From the NCBI RefSeq assembly GCF_012273515.2, contig NZ_CP050975.2:806001-870000 (forward strand): a DNA stretch of 64,000 nt, in the 5' to 3' direction. Below are positions 28,663 to 38,259 of the stretch, piece by piece. The notes under the pieces were generated by a model. It made no database searches, was not told the origin of the DNA, and worked only from the letters and a program-made list of their open reading frames with translations. A program made the position numbers and the translations under genes. The stretch comes from Streptomyces sp. RPA4-2 (GTDB lineage Bacteria; Actinomycetota; Actinomycetes; Streptomycetales; Streptomycetaceae). How positions within the stretch are numbered: position 1 is the first letter of the stretch; each line of letters opens with the position of its first letter.

Positions 28663-28920
28663 TCAGTCCCGCGGGCCGCCGCCGGTGACGCGGTTCCACA
28701 GGGACCGCGTGGCGCCGAAGCCGCTCTCGTGCACCCAGACATGCGTGCACGACGGGCACTGCAGGTGCAGCAGGCTGCCGGTGTTGGTCAGCAAATAGCG
28801 CCAGTGCTCGGAGCAGGTGCGCCGCTGCTCGCACGGCTCGCACCCGCGGCTGTCGTCGCAGTTCGGACAGGCCACCCAGGCGCGGCGCCCGGGGTCCGCC
28901 TGCGGGTCAAGCGGCAGCAT
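28663..28920 (-). CDS. Small cysteine-rich, zinc-ribbon-like protein
   Basis: 85 residues from ATG 28920. Four CxxC-like pairs (WVACPNCDDSRGCEPCEQRR, TCSEHW, LQCPSCTHVW) suggest one or two zinc ribbons; Trp and His residues lie between. No named family recognised. The start lies 14 bp inside the end of the preceding gene (28907-29221), so the two are translationally coupled. With metal ligands but no DNA-binding domain, a role in protein or RNA interaction is possible. Confidence 0.65.
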   Translation of the reverse strand: MLPLDPQADPGRRAWVACPNCDDSRGCEPCEQRRTCSEHWRYLLTNTGSLLHLQCPSCTHVWVHESGFGATRSLWNRVTGGGPRD

Positions 28921-29221
28921 GGCCGTCGCCTCGCCGGGGCAGCACACCGGCAGCGACGAGTTCGTCGTAGACCCGTCGCTGCTCCTCGTCGAGACCGGAG
29001 TACAGGAGGTCGTACGCCGCCTCCTCGCCGCGCAGCGCCTCCACCGGGCTCCAGTCGGCGCCGAGCGCGTCCAGGACGTGTGCCTGCCGGAGCACCTCCT
29101 GCGAAGTGAGGTCGACGGCGAAGTCCACCAGCTCGGGGTTCTGGGATCGTCCGGCTTCGGGCGTGGGCCGGCCGGCGGCCTCGTCCGGGCCGTGCGGAAG
29201 TGGGGGGTTATGTGAAGCCAT
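28907..29221 (-). CDS. Small conserved helical protein (DUF6400-like)
   Basis: 104 residues from ATG 29221. After about 35 Pro/Gly-rich residues comes a helical core: ELVDFAVDLTSQEVLRQAHV, LDALGADWSPVEALRGEEAA, YDLLYSGLDEEQRRVYDELV. It looks like a small Streptomyces family I believe is DUF6400; the name is from memory and uncertain. It overlaps the downstream Cys-rich gene by 14 bp, making a two-gene operon divergent from mutAB. Function unknown. Confidence 0.65.
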   Translation of the reverse strand: MASHNPPLPHGPDEAAGRPTPEAGRSQNPELVDFAVDLTSQEVLRQAHVLDALGADWSPVEALRGEEAAYDLLYSGLDEEQRRVYDELVAAGVLPRRGDGHAAA

Positions 29222-29694
29222 GACACAGAACTTAGGATTGCCTTCCTTCCTGCGGCAAGAGGGGGTGGGGGATGTCACAGCAGGTCAGCGACGCCGGCGG
29301 CACTCCTCGTCACCCACGGCGACGGTCCGCCGGCGAGCAGCGCGGCGCCCGGAACGGCGGCGGTCGCCGCCCGCTCCCCCGTGGCGCCGCCGGGACCGGG
29401 CCGCTCGACGCACTGTGACCCGGCGTCGTCGTGGACCGGGACCCCCGCTGACCGGCCGTCAGAACGCCGCGGGGCTCGCCTTCTTCCTATCCCGGGGCCG
29501 GACGCGGACCGCGTTCCGGCGGGCGGGCCGCACGGTACCCGGCGTCCTCCAGGCCCTGCGGCACCCGGCATTGTCCGACGCGGACGTGCTCTCGTGATAA
29601 GGAACCGGCCGAACGACCAAAAGATATGAGAAGAGTGCTAGGTCACAGCCGCGCCCTCTGCTGCCCGTTTGTGGGTCTGCCCTAGCATCCGAGC
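29222..29694. other. 473-bp intergenic region upstream of mutA
   Basis: Between the divergent small operon and mutA. The last 110 bp are less GC-rich and carry a CTAGCAT hexamer-like -10 only 8 bp before the mutA ATG. I see no palindrome or riboswitch. Confidence 0.4.
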
Positions 29695-31509
29695 ATGACG
29701 GTCCTGCCTGACGACGAGTTTTCGCTGGCCGCCGAGTTTCCTGACGCGACTCATGAGCAGTGGCAGCGCCTCGTCGAAGGCGTACTGCGCAAGTCGGGGA
29801 AGGAAGTCTCGGGCTCAGCGGCCGAAGACGCCCTGTCCACCACGGTGGAGGACGGGCTCACGACCCGCCCCCTGTACACCGCGCTCGATTCCGCACCCGA
29901 TCCCGGCTTCCCCGGCTTCGCTCCCTTCGTACGCGGAGGCCGTGCCGAGGGGAACACCACCGGCGGCTGGGACGTACGGCAGCGGCACGGGGCGGTCTTG
30001 GACGGCGCGGTACTCGCCGATCTGGAGAACGGCGTCACCTCGCTCTGGCTGCTCGTCGGCGAGAGCGGCATTCCGGTGTCGTCGCTCCCGCGCGTGCTGG
30101 ACGGCGTCTACCTCGACCTGGCGCCGGTGGTCCTGGACGCGGGGCACGAAACCGAGTCCGCGGCACAGGAGTTGCTGGCGCTGTACGAGAAGCGCGGCGT
30201 GGCGGCGGGGGACGTACGCGGCAATCTCGGCGCCGACCCGTTGGGTCATGAGGCCCGTACGGGGAAGGCGGCCGGCTTCGCGCCGGTGACGGAACTCGCG
30301 CGGCGCTGTGCCGCGGAGTACCCGGGCCTGCGGGCGCTCACCGTGGACGCGCTGCCGTACCACGAGGCCGGCGGCTCCGCCGCGCAGGAACTGGGCTGCT
30401 CACTCGCCACCGGCGTCGCCTATCTGCGGGAGCTGACCGCGGCGGGGGTACCCGTCGAACTCGCCTCCGGCCAGCTGGAGTTCCGCTACGCGGCCACCGC
30501 CGACCAGTTCCTGACCATCGCCAAGCTGCGGGCCGCACGCAGGCTCTGGGCGCGGGTCGCCGAGGTCTGCGGGGCCCCCGGCGCGCAGCTCCAGCACGCG
30601 GTGACCTCACCGGTGATGATGTCGCGCCGCGACCCGTGGGTGAACATGCTGCGCACGACGGTCGCCACGCTGGCCGCCGGAGTCGGCGGCGCAGACGCGG
30701 TCACCGTGCTCCCCTTCGACGACGCGCTCGGTGTGCCGGACGCGTTCGCGCGGCGCATCGCCCGCAACACCTCGACGATCCTGGTCGAGGAGTCGCATCT
30801 GGCCCGGGTGATCGACCCGGCGGGCGGTTCCTGGTACGTGGAGCGGCTCACCGACGAACTCGCCCACGCGGGCTGGGAGTTCTTCCAGCAGATCGAGCGG
30901 TCGGGCGGCCAGGCGGCCGCGCTGCGCTCCGGCCGGGTCGGCGAGGACCTGGCGAAGACCTGGGCCGCGCGCAGCGCGAAGCTCGCCAAGCGGCGCGAAC
31001 CCATCACCGGTGTCAGCGAGTTCCCGCACCTCGCGGAGCGTCTGGTGGAGCGCGCACCCACGCCCGAGCCGCCGTCCGGAGGCCTCCCACGCGTACGGCG
31101 CGACGAGGCGTACGAGACGCTGCGCGCCCGCTCCGACGCCCATCTCGCGGCCAGCGGCGCCCGGCCGCGGATCTTCCTGGCCACCCTGGGCCCCGCCGCC
31201 GCCCACACCGCTCGGGCGACCTTCGCCTCGAACCTCTTCCAGGCGGGCGGCATCGAGCCGGTCACCGGGGAGGCCACCGCCGAGGCGTTCCGCGCCGGCG
31301 GTGCCACCGAGGTCTGCCTGTGTTCCAGCGACACGCTGTACGAGGAGCAGGCCGAAGCGGCGGTCGAGATGCTCAGGTCCGCGGGCGCACGGCATGTGTT
31401 CCTCGCCGGGCGCCCCGGGCAGTACACCGATGTCGACGCGTACGTGTTCGCGGGCTGCGACGCCGTCGACGTCCTCTCCACCACCCTCGACCGCATGGGA
31501 GTGTCCTGA
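29695..31509 (+). CDS. mutA: Methylmalonyl-CoA mutase small (beta) subunit
   Basis: 604-residue non-catalytic subunit of the heterodimeric methylmalonyl-CoA mutase. It keeps the TIM-barrel-like N-terminal domain ([33 protein letters not shown]) and the C-terminal B12-binding-like fold. It lacks the cobalamin-ligand motif DxHxxG: the corresponding segment reads [20 protein letters not shown]. The stop overlaps the mutB start by one base (TGATG). No SD precedes ATG 29695, and a -10-like CTAGCAT sits right before it, so the mRNA may be leaderless. It supports interconversion of succinyl-CoA and methylmalonyl-CoA with mutB. Confidence 0.95.
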   Translation: MTVLPDDEFSLAAEFPDATHEQWQRLVEGVLRKSGKEVSGSAAEDALSTTVEDGLTTRPLYTALDSAPDPGFPGFAPFVRGGRAEGNTTGGWDVRQRHGAVLDGAVLADLENGVTSLWLLVGESGIPVSSLPRVLDGVYLDLAPVVLDAGHETESAAQELLALYEKRGVAAGDVRGNLGADPLGHEARTGKAAGFAPVTELARRCAAEYPGLRALTVDALPYHEAGGSAAQELGCSLATGVAYLRELTAAGVPVELASGQLEFRYAATADQFLTIAKLRAARRLWARVAEVCGAPGAQLQHAVTSPVMMSRRDPWVNMLRTTVATLAAGVGGADAVTVLPFDDALGVPDAFARRIARNTSTILVEESHLARVIDPAGGSWYVERLTDELAHAGWEFFQQIERSGGQAAALRSGRVGEDLAKTWAARSAKLAKRREPITGVSEFPHLAERLVERAPTPEPPSGGLPRVRRDEAYETLRARSDAHLAASGARPRIFLATLGPAAAHTARATFASNLFQAGGIEPVTGEATAEAFRAGGATEVCLCSSDTLYEEQAEAAVEMLRSAGARHVFLAGRPGQYTDVDAYVFAGCDAVDVLSTTLDRMGVS

Positions 31510-33680
31510 TGGGAATCCCCGACTTCTCCGGGATCGAACTGGGGACGCCCACCGCCGAGGGCGGCGCCGACGAGTGGCGCGCCGCCGTCAAGGGGGCGTC
31601 CGGAGGCGACGACCTGCTCTGGGAGACGCCCGAGGCCATCGCCGTCAAGCCCTTGTACACGGGCCGTGACCTGGAGGGCCTGGACTTCCTGGGCACCTAC
31701 CCGGGCATCGCGCCGTATCTGCGCGGCCCGTACCCGACGATGTACGTCAACCAGCCCTGGACGATCCGCCAGTACGCCGGCTTCTCCACCGCCGAGGAGT
31801 CCAACGCCTTCTACCGGCGCAATCTGGCGGCCGGTCAGAAGGGTCTGTCCGTCGCCTTCGACCTGCCGACCCACCGCGGTTACGACAGCGACCATCCCCG
31901 GGTGACCGGTGACGTCGGCATGGCGGGCGTCGCCATCGACTCGATCTACGACATGCGGCAGCTCTTCGACGGCATCCCGCTGGACAAGATGACGGTGTCG
32001 ATGACGATGAACGGCGCGGTGCTGCCCGTGCTCGCGCTGTACATCGTGGCCGCCGAGGAGCAGGGCGTTCCGCCCGAGAAGCTGGCCGGGACCATCCAGA
32101 ACGACATCCTCAAGGAGTTCATGGTCCGCAACACCTACATCTATCCGCCGAAGCCGTCGATGCGGATCATCTCCGACATCTTCGCCTTCACCTCCCAGCG
32201 GATGCCGCGGTACAACTCCATCTCCATCTCCGGGTACCACATCCAGGAGGCGGGTGCGACGGCCGACCTGGAGCTGGCCTACACCCTCGCGGACGGCGTG
32301 GAGTACCTGCGGGCCGGGCAGGAGGCCGGGCTGGACGTGGACGCGTTCGCTCCCCGGCTGTCGTTCTTCTGGGCGATCGGCATGAACTTCTTCATGGAGA
32401 TCGCCAAGATGCGGGCCGCCCGGCTGCTGTGGGCCAGGCTGGTCAAGCAGTTCGACCCGAAGAACGCCAAGTCCCTCTCCCTGCGCACGCATTCGCAGAC
32501 CTCGGGGTGGTCGCTGACCGCGCAGGACGTGTTCAACAACGTGACGCGTACGTGTGTGGAGGCGATGGCCGCCACCCAGGGCCACACGCAGTCGCTGCAC
32601 ACCAACGCCCTGGACGAGGCGCTCGCCCTGCCCACCGACTTCTCGGCGCGGATCGCCCGCAATACCCAGTTGCTGATCCAGCAGGAGTCGGGCACGACGC
32701 GGGTGATCGACCCGTGGGGCGGCAGCGCCTACGTGGAGAAGCTGACGTACGACCTGGCACGCCGGGCCTGGCAGCACATCGAGGAGGTCGAGGCGGCCGG
32801 CGGCATGGCGCAGGCCATCGACGCGGGCATCCCGAAGCTGCGCGTGGAGGAGGCCGCGGCCCGCACCCAGGCCCGGATCGACTCGGGCCGTCAGCCGGTC
32901 ATCGGCGTCAACAAGTACCGGGTCGACACCGACGAACAGATCGATGTCCTCAAGGTCGACAACTCCTCCGTACGGACCCAGCAGATCGAGAAGCTGCGCC
33001 GGCTGCGCGCGGAGCGCGACGAGTCCGCGTGCCAGGAGTCGCTGCGTGCGCTGACGGCGGCCGCCGGGGGCACCGGCAACCTGCTGGAGCTGGCGGTGAA
33101 CGCGGCCCGCGCCAAGGCCACCGTCGGTGAGATCTCCGACGCTCTGGAGAAGGTGTACGGGCGGCACGCGAGCCAGATCCGTACGATCTCGGGTGTGTAC
33201 CGCAACGAAGCAGGCGAGTCGCCGTCCGTCGAGCGCACCCGCACCCGGGTGGACGCCTTCGAGGAGTCCGAGGGCCGCCGGCCGCGCATCCTGGTGGCCA
33301 AGATGGGCCAGGACGGCCATGACCGCGGGCAGAAGGTCATCGCCACGGCCTTCGCCGACCTCGGCTTCGACGTGGACGTCGGCCCGCTGTTCCAGACCCC
33401 GGCCGAGGTGGCACGGCAGGCCGTCGAGGCCGACGTGCACATCGTCGGGGTGTCCTCGCTGGCCGCCGGGCACCTCACCCTGGTCCCGGCGCTGCGGGAG
33501 CAACTGGCGGAGGAGGGACGCGAGGACATCATGATCGTGGTGGGCGGGGTGATTCCGCCGCAGGACGTGCCGACCCTGCTGGAGATGGGCGCGGCGGCCG
33601 TCTTCCCGCCGGGAACGGTGATCCCGGACGCGGCGCACGACCTGGTGGAACGGCTGGCCACCGGTCTCGGACACGGCTGA
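31509..33680 (+). CDS. mutB: Methylmalonyl-CoA mutase large (alpha) subunit
   Basis: 723-residue catalytic subunit, a cytoplasmic adenosylcobalamin enzyme linking succinyl-CoA with (R)-methylmalonyl-CoA. In Streptomyces it feeds propionate and odd-chain degradation and supplies extender units for polyketides. Substrate barrel: [58 protein letters not shown]. The C-terminal cobalamin domain carries the ligand histidine in [13 protein letters not shown] (about residue 603). The start ATG 31509 overlaps the mutA stop. The meaB GTPase gene follows 5 bp downstream, completing the operon. Confidence 0.97.
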   Translation: MGIPDFSGIELGTPTAEGGADEWRAAVKGASGGDDLLWETPEAIAVKPLYTGRDLEGLDFLGTYPGIAPYLRGPYPTMYVNQPWTIRQYAGFSTAEESNAFYRRNLAAGQKGLSVAFDLPTHRGYDSDHPRVTGDVGMAGVAIDSIYDMRQLFDGIPLDKMTVSMTMNGAVLPVLALYIVAAEEQGVPPEKLAGTIQNDILKEFMVRNTYIYPPKPSMRIISDIFAFTSQRMPRYNSISISGYHIQEAGATADLELAYTLADGVEYLRAGQEAGLDVDAFAPRLSFFWAIGMNFFMEIAKMRAARLLWARLVKQFDPKNAKSLSLRTHSQTSGWSLTAQDVFNNVTRTCVEAMAATQGHTQSLHTNALDEALALPTDFSARIARNTQLLIQQESGTTRVIDPWGGSAYVEKLTYDLARRAWQHIEEVEAAGGMAQAIDAGIPKLRVEEAAARTQARIDSGRQPVIGVNKYRVDTDEQIDVLKVDNSSVRTQQIEKLRRLRAERDESACQESLRALTAAAGGTGNLLELAVNAARAKATVGEISDALEKVYGRHASQIRTISGVYRNEAGESPSVERTRTRVDAFEESEGRRPRILVAKMGQDGHDRGQKVIATAFADLGFDVDVGPLFQTPAEVARQAVEADVHIVGVSSLAAGHLTLVPALREQLAEEGREDIMIVVGGVIPPQDVPTLLEMGAAAVFPPGTVIPDAAHDLVERLATGLGHG

Positions 33681-33685
33681 GGCCC

Positions 33686-34672
33686 ATGGCGATCGACCTC
33701 GACTCCTATGTGAAGGGCGTACTCGACGGGAAGCGTGCGTACATCGCGCGGGCCATCACTCTCGTCGAGTCCACCCGGGCCGATCACCGGTCCCTCGGGC
33801 AGGCGCTGCTGACCCAGTTGCTGCCCCACGGCGGCAACGCCCGGCGCATCGGCATCACCGGGGTGCCGGGTGTGGGCAAGTCGACCTTCATCGACGCGCT
33901 CGGCACAATGCTCACCTCGCTCGGGCACCGGGTCGCGGTGCTCGCCGTCGACCCCTCGTCGACCCGTACGGGCGGTTCGATCCTGGGTGACAAGACCCGT
34001 ATGGAGCGCCTGGCGGTGGACCCCGCCGCTTTCGTACGCCCCTCCCCCACCGCCGGCACCCTCGGCGGCGTGGCGAAGGCGACACGGGAGTCGATGGTGG
34101 TGATGGAGGCGGCGGGCTACGACGTGATCCTGGTGGAGACGGTGGGTGTCGGCCAGTCGGAGACCGCGGTGGCGAACATGGTCGACTCCTTCCTGCTGCT
34201 CACGCTGGCCCGCACCGGCGACCAGTTGCAAGGCATCAAGAAGGGGGTCCTGGAGCTCGCGGACGTGATCACCGTCAACAAGGCGGACGGCCCGCACGAG
34301 CGGGACGCGCGTTCCGCGGCACGGGAGTTGGCGGGCGCCCTTCGTCTGATGCATCCGGTGGACGCGGCCTGGACTCCCCCCGTGCTGAGTTGCAGCGCCC
34401 GCGAGTCGACCGGCCTGGAAGCCGTCTGGGAGCGCCTCGAACAGCACCGCGTCCTGCTCGACTCGACCGGCCGCCTCGCCGCCAAGCGCCGCGACCAGCA
34501 GGTCGACTGGACCTGGACGATGGTCCGCGACGAGCTCCTCGGCCGGCTGCACGCGGATCCGGCGGTACGAGCCCTCACGCCCGCCCTCGAACAGCAGGTG
34601 CGGGACGGGGAGTTGACGGCCACGCTGGCGGCGGAACGCATCCTGGGCGTGTTCGGCGGCGCGGAAGGCTGA
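33686..34672 (+). CDS. meaB: MeaB-type G-protein chaperone of methylmalonyl-CoA mutase
   Basis: 328-residue P-loop GTPase (SIMIBI class, formerly annotated ArgK) that loads and protects adenosylcobalamin in the mutase. Motifs: Walker A GITGVPGVGKSTFID (residues about 53-67), AVDPSSTRTGGSILGDKTRM (switch region), VILVETVGVGQSE, and base-recognition NKAD. The C-terminal dimerisation helices are present. It lies 5 bp after mutB, in the same operon. Two stem-loops downstream end the transcript before the metE riboswitch. Confidence 0.95.
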   Translation: MAIDLDSYVKGVLDGKRAYIARAITLVESTRADHRSLGQALLTQLLPHGGNARRIGITGVPGVGKSTFIDALGTMLTSLGHRVAVLAVDPSSTRTGGSILGDKTRMERLAVDPAAFVRPSPTAGTLGGVAKATRESMVVMEAAGYDVILVETVGVGQSETAVANMVDSFLLLTLARTGDQLQGIKKGVLELADVITVNKADGPHERDARSAARELAGALRLMHPVDAAWTPPVLSCSARESTGLEAVWERLEQHRVLLDSTGRLAAKRRDQQVDWTWTMVRDELLGRLHADPAVRALTPALEQQVRDGELTATLAAERILGVFGGAEG

Positions 34673-34708
34673 CGCGTCAGGGCACTCCGCCCGTCCACGA
34701 CGGGACGC

Positions 34709-34739
34709 GGCACCGTGTTGGCGCGACGGACACGGTGCC
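34709..34739 (+). terminator. Hairpin after meaB (first)
   Basis: GGCACCGTG/CACGGTGCC, 9-bp perfect stem with a 13-nt loop, 36 bp past the meaB stop. Confidence 0.5.
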
Positions 34740-34784
34740 TGCCCGCGCCGCCCCTGGAACACGCGCCGCCGAGCCGTGGGCGAC

Positions 34785-34814
34785 CGCGGACGGTGTCCCA
34801 TGTCACCGTCCGCG
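34785..34814 (+). terminator. Hairpin after meaB (second)
   Basis: CGCGGACGGTG/CACCGTCCGCG, 11-bp perfect stem with an 8-nt loop. Together with the first hairpin it insulates the riboswitch transcript from the mut operon. Confidence 0.6.
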
Positions 34815-34854
34815 ATGTGAGCCGCTCACGCCACGGGACCGTGTCGCCCCCTAG

Positions 34855-35060
34855 GGTGGCCTGTGCAGCTGGTTCGCCCCGTCCGCCAGGCGGGATGCGT
34901 CGTAAGAGGGAACCCGGTGGGAATCCGGGACTGCCCCGCAGCGGTGAGTGGGAACGAACGCCGTCATACGCACTGGGCCCGACCGGGTCCGGGAAGCGAC
35001 GGCCAGTAGGTGGATGCCCTTCGGGGAAGCCGCGCCCGCGAGTCCGAAGACCTGCCCGTT
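34855..35060 (+). ncRNA. Cobalamin (B12) riboswitch upstream of metE
   Basis: The hallmark segments appear in order: GGGAACCCGGTGGGAATCCG (34909-34928), GACTGCCCCGCAGCGGTGAG (34929-34948), CCAGTAGGTGGATGCC, and the B12-box-like AGTCCGAAGACCTGCC (35041-35056). Spacing and order match the adenosylcobalamin aptamer. It should turn metE off when B12 is plentiful, so the B12-dependent methionine synthase MetH takes over. The route of control is not clear from sequence. A 16-bp palindrome at 35197-35212, 12 bp before the metE SD, could be part of the expression platform. Confidence 0.92.
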
Positions 35061-35236
35061 GCCCGCACGCGACCGTTCGCGCGCGGACATCCCGGTGACC
35101 TCGTGGGCGGGTCGGCGTACATACCGGCGGTCGACCGCGCCTCGTGGCGCGGGCGGATTCCGCCCGGTTCGTCACCCCTTCGCGTTCGCGTCCCGTCGTC
35201 GGGATCCCGACGAGACATCTCGCGAAGGAGATTTCC

Positions 35237-37561
35237 GTGACAGCCAAGCCCGCAGCCGCGGCAGCACGAGCCACCGTGTACGGCTACCCCCGCCAAGGTC
35301 CCGACCGTGAGCTGAAGAAGGCGATCGAGGGCTACTGGAAGGGCCGGACCACCGCCGACGCCCTCCGGGAGACCGCCGCCGGTCTGCGCCGGTCGAACTG
35401 GCGGCACCTGGCGGAATCCGGCATCCACGAGGTGCCGACCGGCGACTTCTCGTACTACGACCACGTCCTCGACACCAGTGTCATGGTCGGCGCCGTCCCC
35501 GAGCGGCACCGCAAGGCCGTCGAAGCCGACCCGCTCGACGGGTACTTCGCGATGGCGCGCGGCACCCAGGACGTGGCGCCGCTGGAGATGACCAAGTGGT
35601 TCGACACCAACTACCACTACCTGGTACCGGAGTTGGGTCCGGACACGGTGTTCAGGACCGACTCCGCACACCAGGTCGGGCAGCTCAGGGAGGCGATCGC
35701 CCTCGGTCACGCGGCCCGGCCCGTCCTCGTCGGTCCGGTCACCTATCTCCTGCTGGCCAAGCCGGCGCCCGGTGTCGCCGCGGACTTCGAACCGCTGACC
35801 CTGCTGGACCGGCTGCTGCCCGTCTACGCCGAGGTGCTCGCCGACCTCCGCGCGGCGGGAGCCGACTGGGTGCAGCTCGACGAGCCCGCTCTGGTCCAGG
35901 ACCGCACCCCCGCCGAACTCAACGCCGCCGCGCGCGCCTACCGCGGCCTCGGCGCGCTGACCGACCGGCCGAAGCTGCTGCTCGCCTCGTACTTCGACCG
36001 CCTCGGCGACGCCCTGCCCGTACTGGCCAAGGCCCCGGTGGACGGCCTCGCGCTGGACTTCACCGGCGCGGCCGCCGCCAACCTCGACGCCCTGGCCGCT
36101 GTCGGCGGACTGCCCGGAAAGCGTCTGGTGGCCGGCGTGGTCGACGGCCGCAACATCTGGGTCAACAACCTGGAGAGGTCCCTCGGCACACTCGGCACCC
36201 TGCTCGGGCTCGCCGACCGGGTGGACGTCTCCGCCTCCTGCTCGCTCCTGCACGTACCGCTCGACGCGTCCGCCGAACGGGACATCGACCCGCAGATCCT
36301 GCACTGGCTCGCCTTCGCCCGCCAGAAGACGACCGAGATCGCCACCCTCGCCGAGGGCCTCGCCCGGGGCACCGACACCATCGCCGCCGAACTGGCCGCG
36401 AACCGGGCCGACCTCGCCTCCCGGGCGGCCTCCGCGATCACCCACGACCCGGCGGTCCGCGGCCGCACCACCGCCGTCACGGACACCGATGCCCGTCGCT
36501 CCCAGCCGTACGCCGAGCGGGCCACCGCCCAGCGCGCGCACCTGGGCCTCCCCCTCCTGCCGACCACCACCATCGGGTCCTTCCCGCAGACCGCCGAACT
36601 GCGCACCGCACGGGCCGATCTGCGGACCGGCCGGATCGACGTCGCCGGGTACGAGGAACTCATCAGGGCCGAGATCGGCGAGGTGATCTCCTTCCAGGAG
36701 AAGGCCGGCATCGACGTCCTGGTGCACGGCGAGGCCGAACGCAACGACATGGTGCAGTACTTCGCCGAACAGCTCACGGGTTACCTCACCACACAGCACG
36801 GGTGGGTCCAGTCGTACGGCACCCGCTACGTCCGCCCGCCGATCCTGGCCGGCGACATCTCACGGCCCGAACCGATGACGGTGCGCTGGACCACGTACGC
36901 CCAGTCGCTCACCACCAAGCCGGTCAAGGGCATGCTCACGGGACCGGTCACCATGCTCGCCTGGTCCTTCGTCCGCGACGACCAGCCCCTCGGCGACACC
37001 GCCCGCCAGGTCGCACTCGCCCTCCGCGACGAGGTCGACGACCTGGAGAGCGCGGGTACATCGGTCATCCAGGTCGACGAACCCGCACTGCGCGAGACAC
37101 TGCCCCTGCGCGCCGCCGACCGACCCGCCTACCTGGAGTGGGCCACCGAGGCGTTCCGGCTCAGCACCAGCGGCGTACGCCCGGACACCCAGATCCACAC
37201 CCACATGTGCTACGCCGAGTTCGGTGACATCGTGCAGGCCATCGACGACCTCGACGCCGACGTCATCAGCCTGGAGGCCGCCCGCTCCCACATGCAGGTC
37301 GCCCGCGAACTCGCCGCCCACGGCTACCCGCGCGAGGCCGGACCCGGTGTGTACGACATCCACTCACCCCGCGTACCGAGTGCCCATGAAGCCGCGGAAC
37401 TGCTGCGCGAGGGGCTCGAGGCCATTCCCGCCGAGCGGCTGTGGGTCAACCCCGACTGCGGCCTGAAGACCCGCGGCTGGCCTGAAGTGCGGTCCGCATT
37501 GAAGAACCTGGTGACGGCGGCCCGCGAAGTCCGAAGCGGCCTGGAGCCGACGGCCTCCTGA
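35237..37561 (+). CDS. metE: Cobalamin-independent methionine synthase
   Basis: 774-residue zinc enzyme that transfers the methyl group of 5-methyltetrahydropteroyl-triglutamate to homocysteine, the last step of methionine synthesis. Two barrel domains: the N-terminal copy (YGYPRQGPDRELKKAIEGYW, HYLVPEL) and the catalytic C-terminal copy. Zinc ligands His656 and Cys658 in HTHMCYAEF and Cys741 in VNPDCGLKTRGW; the motif TTTIGSFPQTAELR opens the catalytic half. GTG 35237 has AAGGAG at 35225-35230. Controlled by the B12 riboswitch upstream; ends with a strong hairpin. Confidence 0.97.
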   Translation: MTAKPAAAAARATVYGYPRQGPDRELKKAIEGYWKGRTTADALRETAAGLRRSNWRHLAESGIHEVPTGDFSYYDHVLDTSVMVGAVPERHRKAVEADPLDGYFAMARGTQDVAPLEMTKWFDTNYHYLVPELGPDTVFRTDSAHQVGQLREAIALGHAARPVLVGPVTYLLLAKPAPGVAADFEPLTLLDRLLPVYAEVLADLRAAGADWVQLDEPALVQDRTPAELNAAARAYRGLGALTDRPKLLLASYFDRLGDALPVLAKAPVDGLALDFTGAAAANLDALAAVGGLPGKRLVAGVVDGRNIWVNNLERSLGTLGTLLGLADRVDVSASCSLLHVPLDASAERDIDPQILHWLAFARQKTTEIATLAEGLARGTDTIAAELAANRADLASRAASAITHDPAVRGRTTAVTDTDARRSQPYAERATAQRAHLGLPLLPTTTIGSFPQTAELRTARADLRTGRIDVAGYEELIRAEIGEVISFQEKAGIDVLVHGEAERNDMVQYFAEQLTGYLTTQHGWVQSYGTRYVRPPILAGDISRPEPMTVRWTTYAQSLTTKPVKGMLTGPVTMLAWSFVRDDQPLGDTARQVALALRDEVDDLESAGTSVIQVDEPALRETLPLRAADRPAYLEWATEAFRLSTSGVRPDTQIHTHMCYAEFGDIVQAIDDLDADVISLEAARSHMQVARELAAHGYPREAGPGVYDIHSPRVPSAHEAAELLREGLEAIPAERLWVNPDCGLKTRGWPEVRSALKNLVTAAREVRSGLEPTAS

Positions 37562-37570
37562 CACCGGCGT

Positions 37571-37606
37571 GGCCGGGGCGGACCACCCACTCGGTCCGCC
37601 CCGGCC
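37571..37606. terminator. Terminator shared by metE and isochorismatase-like gene
   Basis: Perfect 14-bp stem GGCCGGGGCGGACC/GGTCCGCCCCGGCC with an 8-nt loop, 9 bp after the metE stop, in a convergent gap. Confidence 0.8.
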
Positions 37607-37658
37607 GTCCGCCGCGCCCGCGGTCCTTCGCCGGTGCGCGCTGGGCTCACCAGCCCGT

Positions 37659-38216
37659 TCACGAACCGGCGTTGAGGGCGTGGGCCCACTCCTCGACGGT
37701 GGTGACCTCGCCCCGCCGGGTGAGGACGTCGTTCACGAGGGTGTGGTGCAGTGCGGTGTTGAGGTCGGCGCAGGCGTCGGACAGGACGGTGATCCTGTAG
37801 TCGAGGTCGGCTGCCTGCAGGGCGGTGGACAGGACGACGCCGCCGGTGCCGATGCCGGCCAGGACCAGGTGCTCGATGCCCTGGGCGGCCAGGATCTGCT
37901 GGAGGTTGTTCCCGGCGAAGGCGCTGACGCGGTTCTTGTGGACGACGATCTCGCCCTCCGCGGGGGCCACATCGGGGTGGATGGCGGCACCGGGGTCGTC
38001 GGCGGTGAAGACGTGGGACGGGAGGGAGCCGAAGACCTTGTTGCGGGGGTGGGCGTCGATGTGGCCGGGGCGCAGTCGGAGCGCCACGTGGATGACGGGG
38101 ACGCCCGCGGCGCGCGCCGTGTCGAGTGCCTCCACGGCGTGCGGGAGGTAGTCGGCGGGCAGTTGGGCGAGGTGGTTGAGCTGGAGGTCCATCGCGAGGA
38201 GGGCGGTGCGGGGCAT
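37659..38216 (-). CDS. Isochorismatase-family hydrolase lacking the catalytic cysteine
   Basis: 185-residue protein of the isochorismatase/nicotinamidase fold. The N-terminal ALLAMDLQLNHLA carries the catalytic Asp position and the VHKNRVSAF segment the conserved Lys. In most members the motif TxxCVxxT provides a nucleophilic Cys; here the segment reads GTGGVVLSTALQAA, with Val at that site. It may therefore act like true isochorismate hydrolases, which do not need Cys, or be inactive. It is last in a MarR-MFS-hydrolase operon, 43 bp after the exporter gene, suggesting modification and export of one compound. Confidence 0.82.
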   Translation of the reverse strand: MPRTALLAMDLQLNHLAQLPADYLPHAVEALDTARAAGVPVIHVALRLRPGHIDAHPRNKVFGSLPSHVFTADDPGAAIHPDVAPAEGEIVVHKNRVSAFAGNNLQQILAAQGIEHLVLAGIGTGGVVLSTALQAADLDYRITVLSDACADLNTALHHTLVNDVLTRRGEVTTVEEWAHALNAGS

Positions 38217-38259
38217 GGACTGCGCTTTCGTTCGGGTGTGCGGGAAGTCGCGGGGTGGT

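Noticed and set aside
30486..33674. A 1062-codon minus-strand frame opposite mutA-mutB
   Set aside because: Shadow of the mutase genes; no domain motifs, composition typical of antisense in GC-rich coding DNA.
34964..36799. Long minus-strand frame opposite metE and its riboswitch
   Set aside because: Overlaps a confident gene and RNA element and shows no conserved motif.
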